Under the pieces are notes generated by a model that made no database searches, had not been told where the DNA came from, and saw only the letters and a program-made list of their open reading frames with translations. 17,753 nucleotides of DNA. Source: Ruminococcus sp. (GTDB lineage Bacteria > Bacillota > Clostridia > Oscillospirales > Ruminococcaceae). Shown in pieces: positions 1 to 8,608 of this stretch. Position 1 is the first letter of the stretch, and each line of letters starts with the position of its first letter. The DNA lies in contig JAAVHK010000032.1 of NCBI GenBank assembly GCA_014799765.1, positions 15,537-33,289 of the forward strand, in the 5' to 3' direction. The translations under genes were made by a program, and so were the position numbers.

Positions 1-36
1 ATAGCGGTACAGGCTGCTATCGCTGACCAGAAATAA
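1..36 (+). CDS. C-terminal end of an unidentified upstream gene (partial)
   Basis: The first reading frame is open from base 1 and encodes IAVQAAIADQK before a TAA stop at 34-36. A strong hairpin terminator begins 33 bases later, which fits the end of a transcription unit. Eleven residues are too few to name a family. Only the stop codon, the terminator and the absence of a competing frame support this being a real gene end. Confidence 0.55.
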   Translation: MAVQAAIADQK

Positions 37-69
37 TTAACTGACAAAAAATCATAATAACTAAAACAG

Positions 70-104
70 AACCCTCATGGCTCTCGGAGTTGTGAGGGTT
101 TTTT
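70..104 (+). terminator. Rho-independent terminator of the upstream partial gene
   Basis: Arms AACCCTCA (70-77) and TGAGGGTT (93-100) form an 8-bp stem around a 15-base loop, and the T run continues to 104. It lies 33 bases after the stop at 34-36 on the same strand. Confidence 0.85.
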
Positions 105-163
105 ATCGGAATTTTTATATTTTGCATAAAATTTTCGGTCTCATTTTTAAAGTGAAAAACATC

Positions 164-192
164 TTGACAAATCAAAAAATATGCACTATACT
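164..192 (+). promoter_or_regulatory. Sigma-A type promoter for the M23 peptidase gene
   Basis: TTGACA (164-169) and TATACT (187-192) are separated by exactly 17 bases. The predicted start site near 199 gives a leader of about 95 bases before the ATG at 294. No recognised riboswitch was seen in that leader; a weak TATAAC/GTTATA pairing (225-230 with 250-255) is its only inverted repeat of note. Confidence 0.8.
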
Positions 193-293
193 ATAAATAT
201 CCGAATCGGGAAATAAAAGGGAAATATAACGGTCAGGATTAAAGATTTTGTTATAAAGTCCGGTTTGTAAAAAATAAGAATGGAGAATGAAAT

Positions 294-719
294 ATGGACT
301 CACCATATATGGGAAAATTCAGGGTTACACAAGAATTTAAAGGACGTTCCCACGATGGTTTAGACCTCGTGGGAATCGACAGTAAAGAAATTCACAGTAC
401 CGTGAATGGTATCGTACACTATGCAGGCTGGGAAAATCCTGCCAATCACTTTCAGGGATTCGGGCTGTACGTCTGTATCAGAAGCAACAACGGAAATTTC
501 TATTACTTCGGACATCTTTCGGAAATCAGAGTAAAATCCGGTGATACGGTCAGAATTACGGACGTTATAGGCGTTGAAGGAAGTACCGGCTCTTCTACCG
601 GAAGTCATTGTCATTACTGTGCAAGACCTGAGTTTTCGTATGGAAATGCATATAATATCAGCGTACTGTCAGGGATTCCTAATGCTCTCGGCGTATATGA
701 CGACGGTTACAGAATGTAA
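294..719 (+). CDS. M23 (LytM-like) metallopeptidase without signal peptide
   Basis: A 141-residue protein made up almost entirely of one peptidase M23 domain, the zinc endopeptidase fold that cuts peptide cross-links in peptidoglycan. The expected zinc and catalytic residues are visible: H20 and D24 in 'SHDGLDL' (HxxxD), H74 in 'FGHLS', and the HxH pair H105/H107 in 'GSHCHYCARPE'. The 'V..G.V' segment near 37-45 and 'GVEGSTGSSTG' near 93-103 also fit the family. ATG 294 is chosen because GGAG at 282-285 lies 8 bases upstream. The N-terminus is hydrophilic: there is no signal peptide, membrane segment or SH3/LysM binding domain. The gene stands alone between its own promoter and a terminator. 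Family membership is secure. How it reaches the wall, or whether it is an endolysin-like remnant or acts on another substrate, is unknown. Confidence 0.85.
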   Translation: MDSPYMGKFRVTQEFKGRSHDGLDLVGIDSKEIHSTVNGIVHYAGWENPANHFQGFGLYVCIRSNNGNFYYFGHLSEIRVKSGDTVRITDVIGVEGSTGSSTGSHCHYCARPEFSYGNAYNISVLSGIPNALGVYDDGYRM

Positions 720-732
720 AGTAAAATACTTA

Positions 733-770
733 AAAAAATCCCCTTATTCTCATGAATAAGAGGATTTTTT
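733..770. terminator. Bidirectional terminator between convergent genes
   Basis: A long stem (733-749 with 754-770, one C/A mismatch at 742/761, loop TCAT) is flanked by an A run on the left and a T run on the right. It can therefore stop the M23 gene on the plus strand and the SIMPL gene, whose stop is at 788, on the minus strand. Confidence 0.9.
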
Positions 771-787
771 GTATTTTGCGTGTTAAA

Positions 788-1408
788 TCAGTCAGTAAGC
801 CAGATGACTTCAACAGTTTTTGATATTTCTATTTTAGGGTTTTTGAGGTCTGAAGCAAGGGATTTTTCAGAATCGTCATCTGCACAGGCACACATATAAT
901 CCATGTCAGCACCGTAATAAACATCATCATCAAATTCATATGTTATTTCTTTGAAGCCGTTTATATGACTTCCGAGAGCTTCGGCGAGTTTTTCAGCTTT
1001 TTCCTTAGCGTTGTTGATTGCTGAAGATAATACAAGCTGTTCTTTTTCGGATTCATTTTCCAGTTTAAACTTTACATCATATTCAACATCTGACATATTT
1101 TCAAGAAGTGATACTATATTTTCTGTTATGCGATTATCCGCTTTATAACGAAAATAGAATTTCTTTTCAAACTGGTAACCGTCTTTTCTGTTGTAAAGGG
1201 ATTTTGTTTTTTCGTCTTTAAGAAAGATGTTATTAATATCAATACTGAGTTTATCTCTTAATTGTTTTAGAATTTCTTCTGTACGTTTACGCCCTTTTGT
1301 GACTGCATTTCCGGAAGTACCGCTGATTACTGATACTGCAATATAAAATTCATAATAATCAGGGTCAAATTCCATAGTGGCACTGCCACCCATTTTTATT
1401 TTGCCCAT
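788..1408 (-). CDS. SIMPL-domain (DUF541) protein
   Basis: A 206-residue protein with the layout of the SIMPL/DUF541 family, widespread bacterial proteins of poorly defined function. It opens with a 'G.a.m.f.PD' strand (residues 7-17), has a helical stretch (36-53), and carries the family's best-conserved helix 'AINNAKEKAEKLAEALGS' at 130-147. It ends in a beta strand with 'KTVEVIW' (197-203). An acidic, cysteine-containing insert (C173, C175, then DDD) lies near the C-terminus. The start is supported by AGGTG at 1416-1420, 7 bases upstream. Many relatives are exported, but this one has no signal peptide. It begins only 35 bases after the GH74 stop with no terminator or promoter between, so it is probably read through from that gene. 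No function beyond the domain name can be assigned. Confidence 0.75.
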   Translation of the reverse strand: MGKIKMGGSATMEFDPDYYEFYIAVSVISGTSGNAVTKGRKRTEEILKQLRDKLSIDINNIFLKDEKTKSLYNRKDGYQFEKKFYFRYKADNRITENIVSLLENMSDVEYDVKFKLENESEKEQLVLSSAINNAKEKAEKLAEALGSHINGFKEITYEFDDDVYYGADMDYMCACADDDSEKSLASDLKNPKIEISKTVEVIWLTD

Positions 1409-1443
1409 AATTTATCACCTGTAGAAAAATTTTCTGTATCTGA

Positions 1444-4155
1444 TTATAAATCTATATTATCAACAGGCAGGTCTTCCTGTTTAAGAAGATTTATACCTAT
1501 CATCTGTATAGCGAGAGCGTCATTTGGTGTAATTCCGTCGCCTCTGTTTACGATGTCCGCATTATTCTTACCCTGTTCTTCAAGTTTAAATTCTTCCGGA
1601 TTTGCAATCGATTGCATTATCAGTACGGCATCTGCAAGGGATACTTCACCATCGCAGTTAGCGTCGCCGTAAAGAATTTTATCGGAATTACTTGTATCAG
1701 GTTTACTTGTAGTAGCAGTTGTGGTAGTGGTTGTACCGTCGGGCTTTTTGGTGGTAGTAGTAGTCTGCTTCGGAGGTTCAACAGTACCGTCGGAAAGTTC
1801 ACCGTAAACAATACCACAACCTACCGTTGACATATAAATTTTACCAAATTCATTCATATCGCCGACTATAAAGTTTCCGTTACCTGTTCCGCCGTAGAGG
1901 TGGTCAGTATTGATACATACCCATGTTTTACCGCCGTCCTGTGAACGATAAATACCTTCAACGTCTTCTTCAGCAGGCTTGCCGTATATATAAAGCGTAT
2001 TCGGGTCACCGTCTTTTTCGGGTGCGCCGTAACCGACTGTCTTTGCGTAAAATACGTCAGATTTTTCGATATTCTTTCCGCCGTCTGTGATAATGTACAG
2101 ACCATTCCAGCCGACAGCCATAGCAACTTTATCTTCTGAAATGTATGCGAGGTCACCTGTATGGTCACATTCGTCATACTTGCATACTACAGACTTTGTG
2201 AAAGTCTTGCCGTAATCGGTACTTATATAGAAATCATATTGTGCATCGTCGAGGGTAGGTTCTTTTTTGGACATATCGGAAGACCAGTAGGAATTATATT
2301 TTATTCCCGAACCGTATACTATTGCCGGATTATTCGGGTCAACAAGCGGGTATGTTGTCTTTGTACCCTCAAGACCGGAAGCATTTTCCCATGTTGCACC
2401 GAAATCATCTGTATAACTTATTGAAGCGTTATCGGCATTTGCCTTTATGATTCTGTATTTGCCGTCATCAAGTTTTGTGATAGCAAGTTTACCGCCACCA
2501 CTCTGGAATTTAAGTTCTTCCCATGTCTTACCGGCATCAAGACTGTAGTAACCTTTAGCATCATGTTCACTTACACGAGCCATAACTTTCGTATCTGCCG
2601 GACAGTATGCGATAGCACTTGTTGAACCCATATTAGGATTATACTGTAAACCTATCACATCTTCGTCAAGATGTTCAAAGCCGTCATAATCGCCGATAGC
2701 CGAGAACGGACTTCCACCAGGAACACTTACAAAGTCAAGGGCAACTACTTCTTCAACGCCGTCGGGCTGGAAGTAGAACTGTACGCCTTTTTCGTCCCAT
2801 ACGTTATCACAGGCGAAAACACCATTACCGGAAGTCATAAGTATTCTGTCGGGGTTGCGAGGGTCAATAAGAATACCGCTACCCCAGTGACAAGCCTTTC
2901 CGTAAATCCAGTCATAACCGTTTGTATCCATAGGGAGCGAAACAAATTCCTTATGTGAACCGTTGGCATCATAGATAGTTTCGCCAGCACCAGGGGTAAT
3001 ATCCTGCCATGTTTCACCGCCGTCAGTGGAGCGGAAGAAATGGTCACCCCATGCTATAGAACCGTCTGTCCATTCTTCCTCGTACCACTGGTCAGCCCAT
3101 ACACCACAGGTACGGGCAACAAGTTTGTTCGGGTCTGTATCGTCTGCTTCAACCATGCCGATAGCTCCGCTTTTTGGTGGGGTAATATCGGAAACTTTTC
3201 CTGTTTTTGTATCATACTTATATGCACCGCCTGCACTTCCGGCAAATGCGAGACCGGCTATATAAGTAAAGAATATATTACCGTTTTTGTCGCTTGTTAT
3301 GGAACACGGATAATTTGCATCCGGAAGGTCTTTAGTAAGTACTTCAAACTTATCGTCTTTAACGTCGGCAACGTGTATATTTGCCTGACCGGTTACGGAA
3401 GTACCTACATATACTTTGCCGTCCTCAATCAGAATACAACCAATACCATTCTGTGCGTTGTATTCCTTACCCTCAGTACCTCTTACCATGTGGTCAGTCC
3501 ATGAGGGGTATTTAAGGGATTCTGTGAAAAGTCCTAAATCGTCGTAACCGGTTACAGCGTTCCATGTTTTACCGCCATCAGTGGATTTTATAAGGGCGGA
3601 CTTACCTGCGGTAACGTCGCCACCGGCATAAATGGTATCGGGGTTATCGGGGTCAATGGCGATAGGCTCTACACATTCACGTCCGTCGCCGTTACCGTGT
3701 ACCTGTATGTGTTCAGTGACATCAGATTCTGTAAAAGTCTTACCGCCGTCGGTAGTCTTGAAAATAACCGTTCTTGCACCGGAGAAGTAAGCACATCCGC
3801 AAAGGAAATAAACTGTGTTATCGTCAGTAGGGTCTATAGCCATACCCTTGACACTGAGTAAACCTCTGTCATTTTCGTTGAGGAATCCGAAAAGCTGTAC
3901 CCATTCGGATTTATCATAGTCCCATTTGTAAGCACCGCCGACATCTGTACGGAGATACATTTCTTTCTGACCTGTCACTATACCGGATGTAAAACCTGCT
4001 CCACCTATGCGGAGGGTATCCCATGTCATAGTATCAGAAACATTTTCTGATACGGCTGAAACATCGCCTGAAATGTAGTTGTTTGAGTACGGAATAGCAG
4101 AAACCGTCATACATGATATTAAAATTCCTGCTACAGTTTTTTTGAATAAATTCAT
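1444..4155 (-). CDS. GH74 xyloglucanase with C-terminal type I dockerin (cellulosomal)
   Basis: A 903-residue secreted enzyme. Residues 1-20 have a KK n-region and hydrophobic core typical of a signal peptide. The catalytic region (about 44-785) matches GH74, twin seven-bladed propellers that hydrolyse the beta-1,4-glucan backbone of xyloglucan. It starts with 'WDTLRIGGAGFTSGI' and 'YLRTDVGGAYKWD' and carries many BNR-type 'S/TTDGGKTW' turns (about 134-141, 191-198, 376-383, 538-545, 581-589, 645-652, 738-745). The likely catalytic aspartates are D71 in 'RTDVGGAY' and D489 in 'AIGDYDGF', at positions close to the known pair of clostridial Xgh74A. A Thr/Lys/Pro linker (798-825) leads to the dockerin: repeat 1 at 829-851 (D831, N833, D835, D842) and repeat 2 at 862-891 with 'DIVNRGDGITPND'. 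The dockerin should dock the enzyme onto a scaffoldin cohesin. No CBM is visible. A consensus promoter lies upstream. Confidence 0.95.
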   Translation of the reverse strand: MNLFKKTVAGILISCMTVSAIPYSNNYISGDVSAVSENVSDTMTWDTLRIGGAGFTSGIVTGQKEMYLRTDVGGAYKWDYDKSEWVQLFGFLNENDRGLLSVKGMAIDPTDDNTVYFLCGCAYFSGARTVIFKTTDGGKTFTESDVTEHIQVHGNGDGRECVEPIAIDPDNPDTIYAGGDVTAGKSALIKSTDGGKTWNAVTGYDDLGLFTESLKYPSWTDHMVRGTEGKEYNAQNGIGCILIEDGKVYVGTSVTGQANIHVADVKDDKFEVLTKDLPDANYPCSITSDKNGNIFFTYIAGLAFAGSAGGAYKYDTKTGKVSDITPPKSGAIGMVEADDTDPNKLVARTCGVWADQWYEEEWTDGSIAWGDHFFRSTDGGETWQDITPGAGETIYDANGSHKEFVSLPMDTNGYDWIYGKACHWGSGILIDPRNPDRILMTSGNGVFACDNVWDEKGVQFYFQPDGVEEVVALDFVSVPGGSPFSAIGDYDGFEHLDEDVIGLQYNPNMGSTSAIAYCPADTKVMARVSEHDAKGYYSLDAGKTWEELKFQSGGGKLAITKLDDGKYRIIKANADNASISYTDDFGATWENASGLEGTKTTYPLVDPNNPAIVYGSGIKYNSYWSSDMSKKEPTLDDAQYDFYISTDYGKTFTKSVVCKYDECDHTGDLAYISEDKVAMAVGWNGLYIITDGGKNIEKSDVFYAKTVGYGAPEKDGDPNTLYIYGKPAEEDVEGIYRSQDGGKTWVCINTDHLYGGTGNGNFIVGDMNEFGKIYMSTVGCGIVYGELSDGTVEPPKQTTTTTKKPDGTTTTTTATTSKPDTSNSDKILYGDANCDGEVSLADAVLIMQSIANPEEFKLEEQGKNNADIVNRGDGITPNDALAIQMIGINLLKQEDLPVDNIDL

Positions 4156-4193
4156 AGAAAAATTACCGTTCCTTTCATATTTTATTTAATTAT

Positions 4194-4222
4194 ATTATAA
4201 TATTTTCATACGAATTTGTCAA
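4194..4222 (-). promoter_or_regulatory. Perfect sigma-A consensus promoter for the GH74 gene
   Basis: On the minus strand TTGACA (4222-4217) and TATAAT (4199-4194) are separated by 17 bases, an exact match to the consensus in both boxes. It sits between the mfd stop (4240) and the GH74 start (4155), so the xyloglucanase can be transcribed independently of mfd. A purine-rich AAAGGAACGG lies at 4166-4175, ahead of the GH74 start codon. Confidence 0.85.
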
Positions 4223-4239
4223 GGGATTATCAGTAAAAA

Positions 4240-7200
4240 TTATGCATTACTTATTATGTCAATAGTTTCCTTCATCATATCGAAAGGCTTTGTTTTAGGG
4301 GAAATCTTTATAGCAACGTAGGATTTACCCGAACCGTTGAAAGTTATGCGTCCTTTATAGTTGCCGGAGAGTGCCAAAACCTGTTCAGTAGAGAGGTATT
4401 CCGTATAGAAGTACATAGCACCGTTTTTCTGTGAGATTTCAGTTATACCGCTATGTGATGCTTTATTACGGAGCAGGGATATTTCAATAAGACCGGTTAC
4501 AGCTTCGGGTGGTTCGCCGTAACGGTCTATGAGTTCGTCTATGAGGTCTGTTTTGTCGTCGGAAGTATTAAGTGTCATGATTTTACGGTATACGTCTATA
4601 CGCTGATTGAGACTTGAAATATAATTTTCCGGAATATGTGCATTTATCTGTACATCTATGAGACATTCCGGAACTTTTTCCGGTTTTTCGCCACGTTCTT
4701 CGGCAACGGCTTCGGAAAGAAGTTTCAGATACATATCATAGCCGACGGCTTCCATATGACCGTGTTGTTTACCGCCTAAAATGCTACCCGCTCCACGTAT
4801 TTCAAGGTCACGGAGAGCAATGCGGAAACCGCTTCCGAACTGTGTGAACTCCCGCATAGCGTTCAGACGTTTGGAGGCTATTTCCGTCAGAACCTTGTCA
4901 CGCTGATATGTGAAATACGCATAACCTCTCCTGTTGGAACGTCCTACACGTCCTCTCAGCTGATAGAGTTGTGACAGTCCGAAACGGTCAGCATCATCTA
5001 TAATAAGTGTATTGACGTTCGGAACATCCACGCCGGTTTCTATGATAGTTGTGCATACGAGTATATCTATTTCATGTTCAACGAGTTTTTCCCATATATC
5101 AGACATTTTTTCCTCATTCATCTGACCATGTGCGAAAGCTATACGGGCTTCCGGAAAATATTCCTGTAAATGTGCCGTCCGTGACTGGATAGTATCTATT
5201 CTGTTATGGATATAATAAACCTGTCCGCCACGACGTAATTCACGTGTTATAGCCTGAATAATCATACTGTTATTGTACTCTACTACATAAGTCTGTACCG
5301 GTTGCCTGTCCTGCGGTGGCTCTTCCAGTACAGACATATCACGGATTCCGGACATAGCCATATTAAGAGTACGTGGAATAGGTGTCGCCGATAACATAAG
5401 TATATCAATACCGTTGAAGGCTTCTTTAAACTTTTCCTTATGTGCTACCCCGAAACGCTGTTCTTCGTCGATTATTGCAAGACCCAAATCTTTAAATATA
5501 ACGCTTTTCTGAATAATTTTGTGCGTACCTATAAGAAAATCAATTCTGCCCTGCTTCAGTTTTTTAAGGATTTCCGATTGTTGTTTAGTAGTACGGTATC
5601 TTGAAAGGAGTTCTATATTTACCGGAAACTGTTCAAAACGTCTTAAAGCGGTCTGATAGTGCTGGTATGCGAGTACAGTAGTTGGTGCTAATAATGCACA
5701 TTGTTTACCGGCAAGTACGCACTTCATTACTGCACGGAATGCAACTTCAGTTTTTCCGAAACCGACATCACCACATAATAGCCTTTCCATAGGTCTTATA
5801 CTTTCCATATCGGATTTTATTTCCGATATTGCTTGTAACTGGTCATCAGTTTCCATATACGGAAAACGTTCCTCAAAATCGTGTTGTATTTCGTCGTCGG
5901 GATAGAACGCAAAACCTTTACTTTGTTCACGTTTGGCATAGAGTTCTGTAAGTTCGTGTGCCATATCCTTTACTGACCGTCTGACATTGTTTCTTGTTTT
6001 CTGCCACTCGTTAGAGGAAAGTTTATTCAGTCTGACACCGCTTTCGTCACGAGAACCTATATATTTTGATACAATATCCATTTGTGTTACAGGTATATAT
6101 AATTTATCCGTACCGGCGTACTGAATTGTTATATAATCCTTTACGACGTCTTCAAATTCAAGTTTGCGTATACCTATGAAACGTCCGATACCGTAACCGG
6201 AATGTACTACTAAATCGCCCTCAGCGATATCCGCAAGACTACGTATTTCTTCAGCTTTGTTCTTTCGGCGACGTTTTTTGTTTCGGGTATCCATTGACCG
6301 CCCCTGTGTAATGAGTACGGTTTTATTTTCGGGATATTCAAAGCCACCGCTGAAACTTCCCGACATAAGACATATTCTTCCAGATTGTAGTATTATGTCA
6401 TCATTGTATATATCGCACGGAATATTATTTTTCTGTAAGTCCTCACGTATAACAGGTAAAGTTTTTTCGCTACCGGCACACAGGATAATCCGGTATTTTT
6501 TTCTTATGAAGTCGGTTAAATCTTCGGTAAGCTGTTTCATTTCACCGCCCCATACGGCAGTCTGGAGAGCCTCGAAACTGATTATGCGTTTGTAGTCTAT
6601 GCGTTCGCCACCCTGCAGAAAATTACTCATATAAAGGCATATATGATTTTCGGCGAGTTTCTGAATCTGTGGGAGTTCGGTTATATGACCGTCAAGACCT
6701 CTGCATAGCTGACCTTCTTCAATAAGAAGTTTAACATCTTCATTGTGACGGAGAGTTATTCCGGAAGCGTTATCCATTACGGAAGAATAATCGCTGAAAA
6801 ATACAACTCCGTCGATATAGTCGAAAACTGTCGCCGGTGTATCGTAAATCAGGTTATAATACTTCTGACTATGCGGAAGTATTTCACCTGCTCTTAATCT
6901 TGTGATGTCACTGCCGAGATTTTCACGTACTGAATTTATACGTTTTCCACGTACTTTTTTTATGAGTGTTTCTATTTTTCCGGCAAGTATTTCATTGTCG
7001 TAAAGCATTTCATTAGCGGGCGGAATACTTATACTTTCAAGATTTTCTGTACGTCTTTGTGAATCGGTTTCAAATTCTGAAATGGAGTCTATCTCATCGC
7101 CCCATAGTTCTATACGTACAGGCTTATCGGTCTGTACAGGGAAAATGTCTATAATAGAACCTCTTACGGAAAACTGTGAAGCCCCCTCTACTTTTTCGCA

Positions 7201-7686
7201 CCGCTGATAGCCTGTGCGGACGAGTTCGTTTATAAAGTCAGTTACATTGAGTTCCTGACCGGTTTTGATTTCTGTACTGGCGGAAATAAGTTTGTCTGTG
7301 GGAATAGTAGGTTGCATTATGGCTTCAGTACTGGCACATATAACACCGGAACGGCGTTTCAGTATTTTGGAAAGTGCTGATATACGCATATGTTCGTATT
7401 CGTGGTTGGAAGTGTCTACCGGTGTGAAGATGAGTTCCTTGGACGGAAAAATTACAGCCGTTTCCTCACTGGACATCATATTTATATCGTCGCAAATTCT
7501 TCGGGATTCCGCTTCCGAACCTGTTATAAGTAAATTTATTCTGTCGGTAGTAAGTGCGTATACAAGATTTGCCCTGTGTATATGTGAAAGACCTGTCACG
7601 GAAACAGGTGATATATTTTTTTCAATGACTTCGCACAGGTTTTTATATCCGGAAAGTTCACTGAAAAGATTTCTGAAAAAATTCAT
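4240..7686 (-). CDS. mfd: Transcription-repair coupling factor Mfd
   Basis: A 1148-residue protein, the usual Mfd length. Mfd is an ATP-driven DNA translocase that removes RNA polymerase stalled at lesions and recruits UvrA. The domains follow the family order: a UvrB-like N-terminal module (about 1-330, with 'FSVRGSIIDIFP' at 172-183), an RNA-polymerase interaction domain starting near 489 ('GDLVVHSGYGIGRFIG'), a RecG-like helicase core and a C-terminal TRCF domain. Helicase motifs are intact: Walker A 'GDVGFGKT' (639-646), DEEQ (740-743), 'SATPIPRT' (766-773), 'TTIIETGVDVPN' (879-890) and 'QLRGRVGR' (909-916), followed by the TRG-like 'RDLEIRGAGSILGGKQHG' (959-976). GGAG at 7695-7698 supports the start. 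It begins 33 bases after the pth stop and probably shares the pth transcript, a conserved Firmicute order. No terminator was seen after it. Confidence 0.97.
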   Translation of the reverse strand: MNFFRNLFSELSGYKNLCEVIEKNISPVSVTGLSHIHRANLVYALTTDRINLLITGSEAESRRICDDINMMSSEETAVIFPSKELIFTPVDTSNHEYEHMRISALSKILKRRSGVICASTEAIMQPTIPTDKLISASTEIKTGQELNVTDFINELVRTGYQRCEKVEGASQFSVRGSIIDIFPVQTDKPVRIELWGDEIDSISEFETDSQRRTENLESISIPPANEMLYDNEILAGKIETLIKKVRGKRINSVRENLGSDITRLRAGEILPHSQKYYNLIYDTPATVFDYIDGVVFFSDYSSVMDNASGITLRHNEDVKLLIEEGQLCRGLDGHITELPQIQKLAENHICLYMSNFLQGGERIDYKRIISFEALQTAVWGGEMKQLTEDLTDFIRKKYRIILCAGSEKTLPVIREDLQKNNIPCDIYNDDIILQSGRICLMSGSFSGGFEYPENKTVLITQGRSMDTRNKKRRRKNKAEEIRSLADIAEGDLVVHSGYGIGRFIGIRKLEFEDVVKDYITIQYAGTDKLYIPVTQMDIVSKYIGSRDESGVRLNKLSSNEWQKTRNNVRRSVKDMAHELTELYAKREQSKGFAFYPDDEIQHDFEERFPYMETDDQLQAISEIKSDMESIRPMERLLCGDVGFGKTEVAFRAVMKCVLAGKQCALLAPTTVLAYQHYQTALRRFEQFPVNIELLSRYRTTKQQSEILKKLKQGRIDFLIGTHKIIQKSVIFKDLGLAIIDEEQRFGVAHKEKFKEAFNGIDILMLSATPIPRTLNMAMSGIRDMSVLEEPPQDRQPVQTYVVEYNNSMIIQAITRELRRGGQVYYIHNRIDTIQSRTAHLQEYFPEARIAFAHGQMNEEKMSDIWEKLVEHEIDILVCTTIIETGVDVPNVNTLIIDDADRFGLSQLYQLRGRVGRSNRRGYAYFTYQRDKVLTEIASKRLNAMREFTQFGSGFRIALRDLEIRGAGSILGGKQHGHMEAVGYDMYLKLLSEAVAEERGEKPEKVPECLIDVQINAHIPENYISSLNQRIDVYRKIMTLNTSDDKTDLIDELIDRYGEPPEAVTGLIEISLLRNKASHSGITEISQKNGAMYFYTEYLSTEQVLALSGNYKGRITFNGSGKSYVAIKISPKTKPFDMMKETIDIISNA

Positions 7687-7719
7687 TTTATTGTCTCCAA
7701 TCGGGAAATTGTTCTTGAT

Positions 7720-8343
7720 TTAATTATATCTGTTCATAGCCTCGTCAGTTTCGTCGAGAATCATGAGTTTAAGAGCTTCACAGGCGTTTTCAGTGGATAT
7801 TTTCATTTTTTCCATATCATCCGGACGGAATTTACCTAATACCCATTTAGCTAAATCGTAATCGGGGTGAGGTTTCTTCCCCACGCCGACTTTTATTCTT
7901 AAGAAGTCGTCTCTTCCGGTAAGGTCGATAATATTTCTGAGACCGTTGTGACCGCCGTGACTTCCTTTGCGACGTATACGTATTTTACCGCAGTCAAGTG
8001 AAATGTCGTCGCATACGACAATGAGATTATCAACGTCGAGTTTGTAGAACTCCATAGCCTGTACAATGGATTCACCGCTTTTGTTCATGTAGGTGGTAGG
8101 TTTGAGGAGCAGGCACCTGAAACCCTCTATATCTGCTAAAGCGGTTTTGCCCTTGAACTGCATTCTGTTTATCGTTGTTCCGTACTGTTCAGCGAGTTTG
8201 TCAACTACACCGAAACCGGCATTATGACGGGTATTGTCAAATTCCATACCGAAATTACCAAGACCTGCAATAATATATTCAGGTGTACCGGTAGTTTTTG
8301 CGGTATCATGTGAAATTCTGTCAAAAACATCGAAGATACTCAT
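7720..8343 (-). CDS. pth: Peptidyl-tRNA hydrolase
   Basis: A 207-residue Pth enzyme, which releases tRNA from peptidyl-tRNAs that drop off the ribosome. The active-site residues line up with the E. coli enzyme: N30 in 'AGLGNFG', the catalytic H40 in 'NTRHNAGF', N87 in 'KPTTYMNKSG', D112 in 'VVCDDISLDCGK', and N133 in 'GSHGGHNGLRNI'. The core starts near residue 22, so there is an N-terminal extension of about 20 residues (MSIFDVFDRISHD...) not found in the E. coli protein. The start is nevertheless well supported by CAGGAGGT at 8351-8358, 7 bases upstream, and no internal Met offers a better one. It is first in a pth-mfd unit, has its own promoter, and is divergent from the gene at 8609. Confidence 0.97.
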   Translation of the reverse strand: MSIFDVFDRISHDTAKTTGTPEYIIAGLGNFGMEFDNTRHNAGFGVVDKLAEQYGTTINRMQFKGKTALADIEGFRCLLLKPTTYMNKSGESIVQAMEFYKLDVDNLIVVCDDISLDCGKIRIRRKGSHGGHNGLRNIIDLTGRDDFLRIKVGVGKKPHPDYDLAKWVLGKFRPDDMEKMKISTENACEALKLMILDETDEAMNRYN

Positions 8344-8379
8344 ATATTTTACCTCCTGTAAAAAAATTTCTGTAATATA

Positions 8380-8408
8380 ATTATAACATTTTCTGCCGGA
8401 AATTTCAA
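8380..8408 (-). promoter_or_regulatory. Promoter of the pth-mfd operon
   Basis: On the minus strand TTGAAA (8408-8403) and TATAAT (8385-8380) are 17 bases apart. The predicted start site near 8373 gives a short leader of about 30 bases before the pth ATG at 8343. Confidence 0.75.
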
Positions 8409-8510
8409 CTGTTAATATATTTTACTGTATTTCCGGATAATGATAATGAATGACAGTAAATTATACAAAATTACAGGAAATAGTTTTCCATGAATTTATT
8501 CGTAATACTC

Positions 8511-8539
8511 TTGACAAAATATCAGAATCATGATATACT
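8511..8539 (+). promoter_or_regulatory. Promoter (extended -10) for the Thr-rich surface protein gene
   Basis: TTGACA (8511-8516), 17 bases, then TATACT (8534-8539), preceded by TGA at 8531-8533, which makes an extended -10. The predicted leader runs from about 8546 to 8608 and contains the second copy of the 13-base repeat described separately. Confidence 0.8.
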
Positions 8540-8608
8540 TTATGATATTGAATGTACCGGTATTTCCGGATAAAATTTTTCCAGTGTGAAATTAAAGGAG
8601 TTTTTTAT

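Noticed and set aside
199..293. Riboswitch in the leader of the M23 gene
   Set aside because: The leader is about 95 bases with only a weak six-pair inverted repeat and no motif of a known class.
3040..3504. Open frame of 154 codons on the plus strand inside the GH74 gene
   Set aside because: It is antisense to a strongly supported enzyme gene, cysteine/valine-rich and matches no family.
4156..4240. Terminator after mfd
   Set aside because: No hairpin with a T run is visible; the interval is filled by the GH74 promoter.
8552..8608. Longer N-terminus for the surface protein starting at ATG 8552
   Set aside because: It would begin in the 5' leader, lacks a ribosome binding site and would bury the signal peptide; AAGGAG before 8609 is far better.
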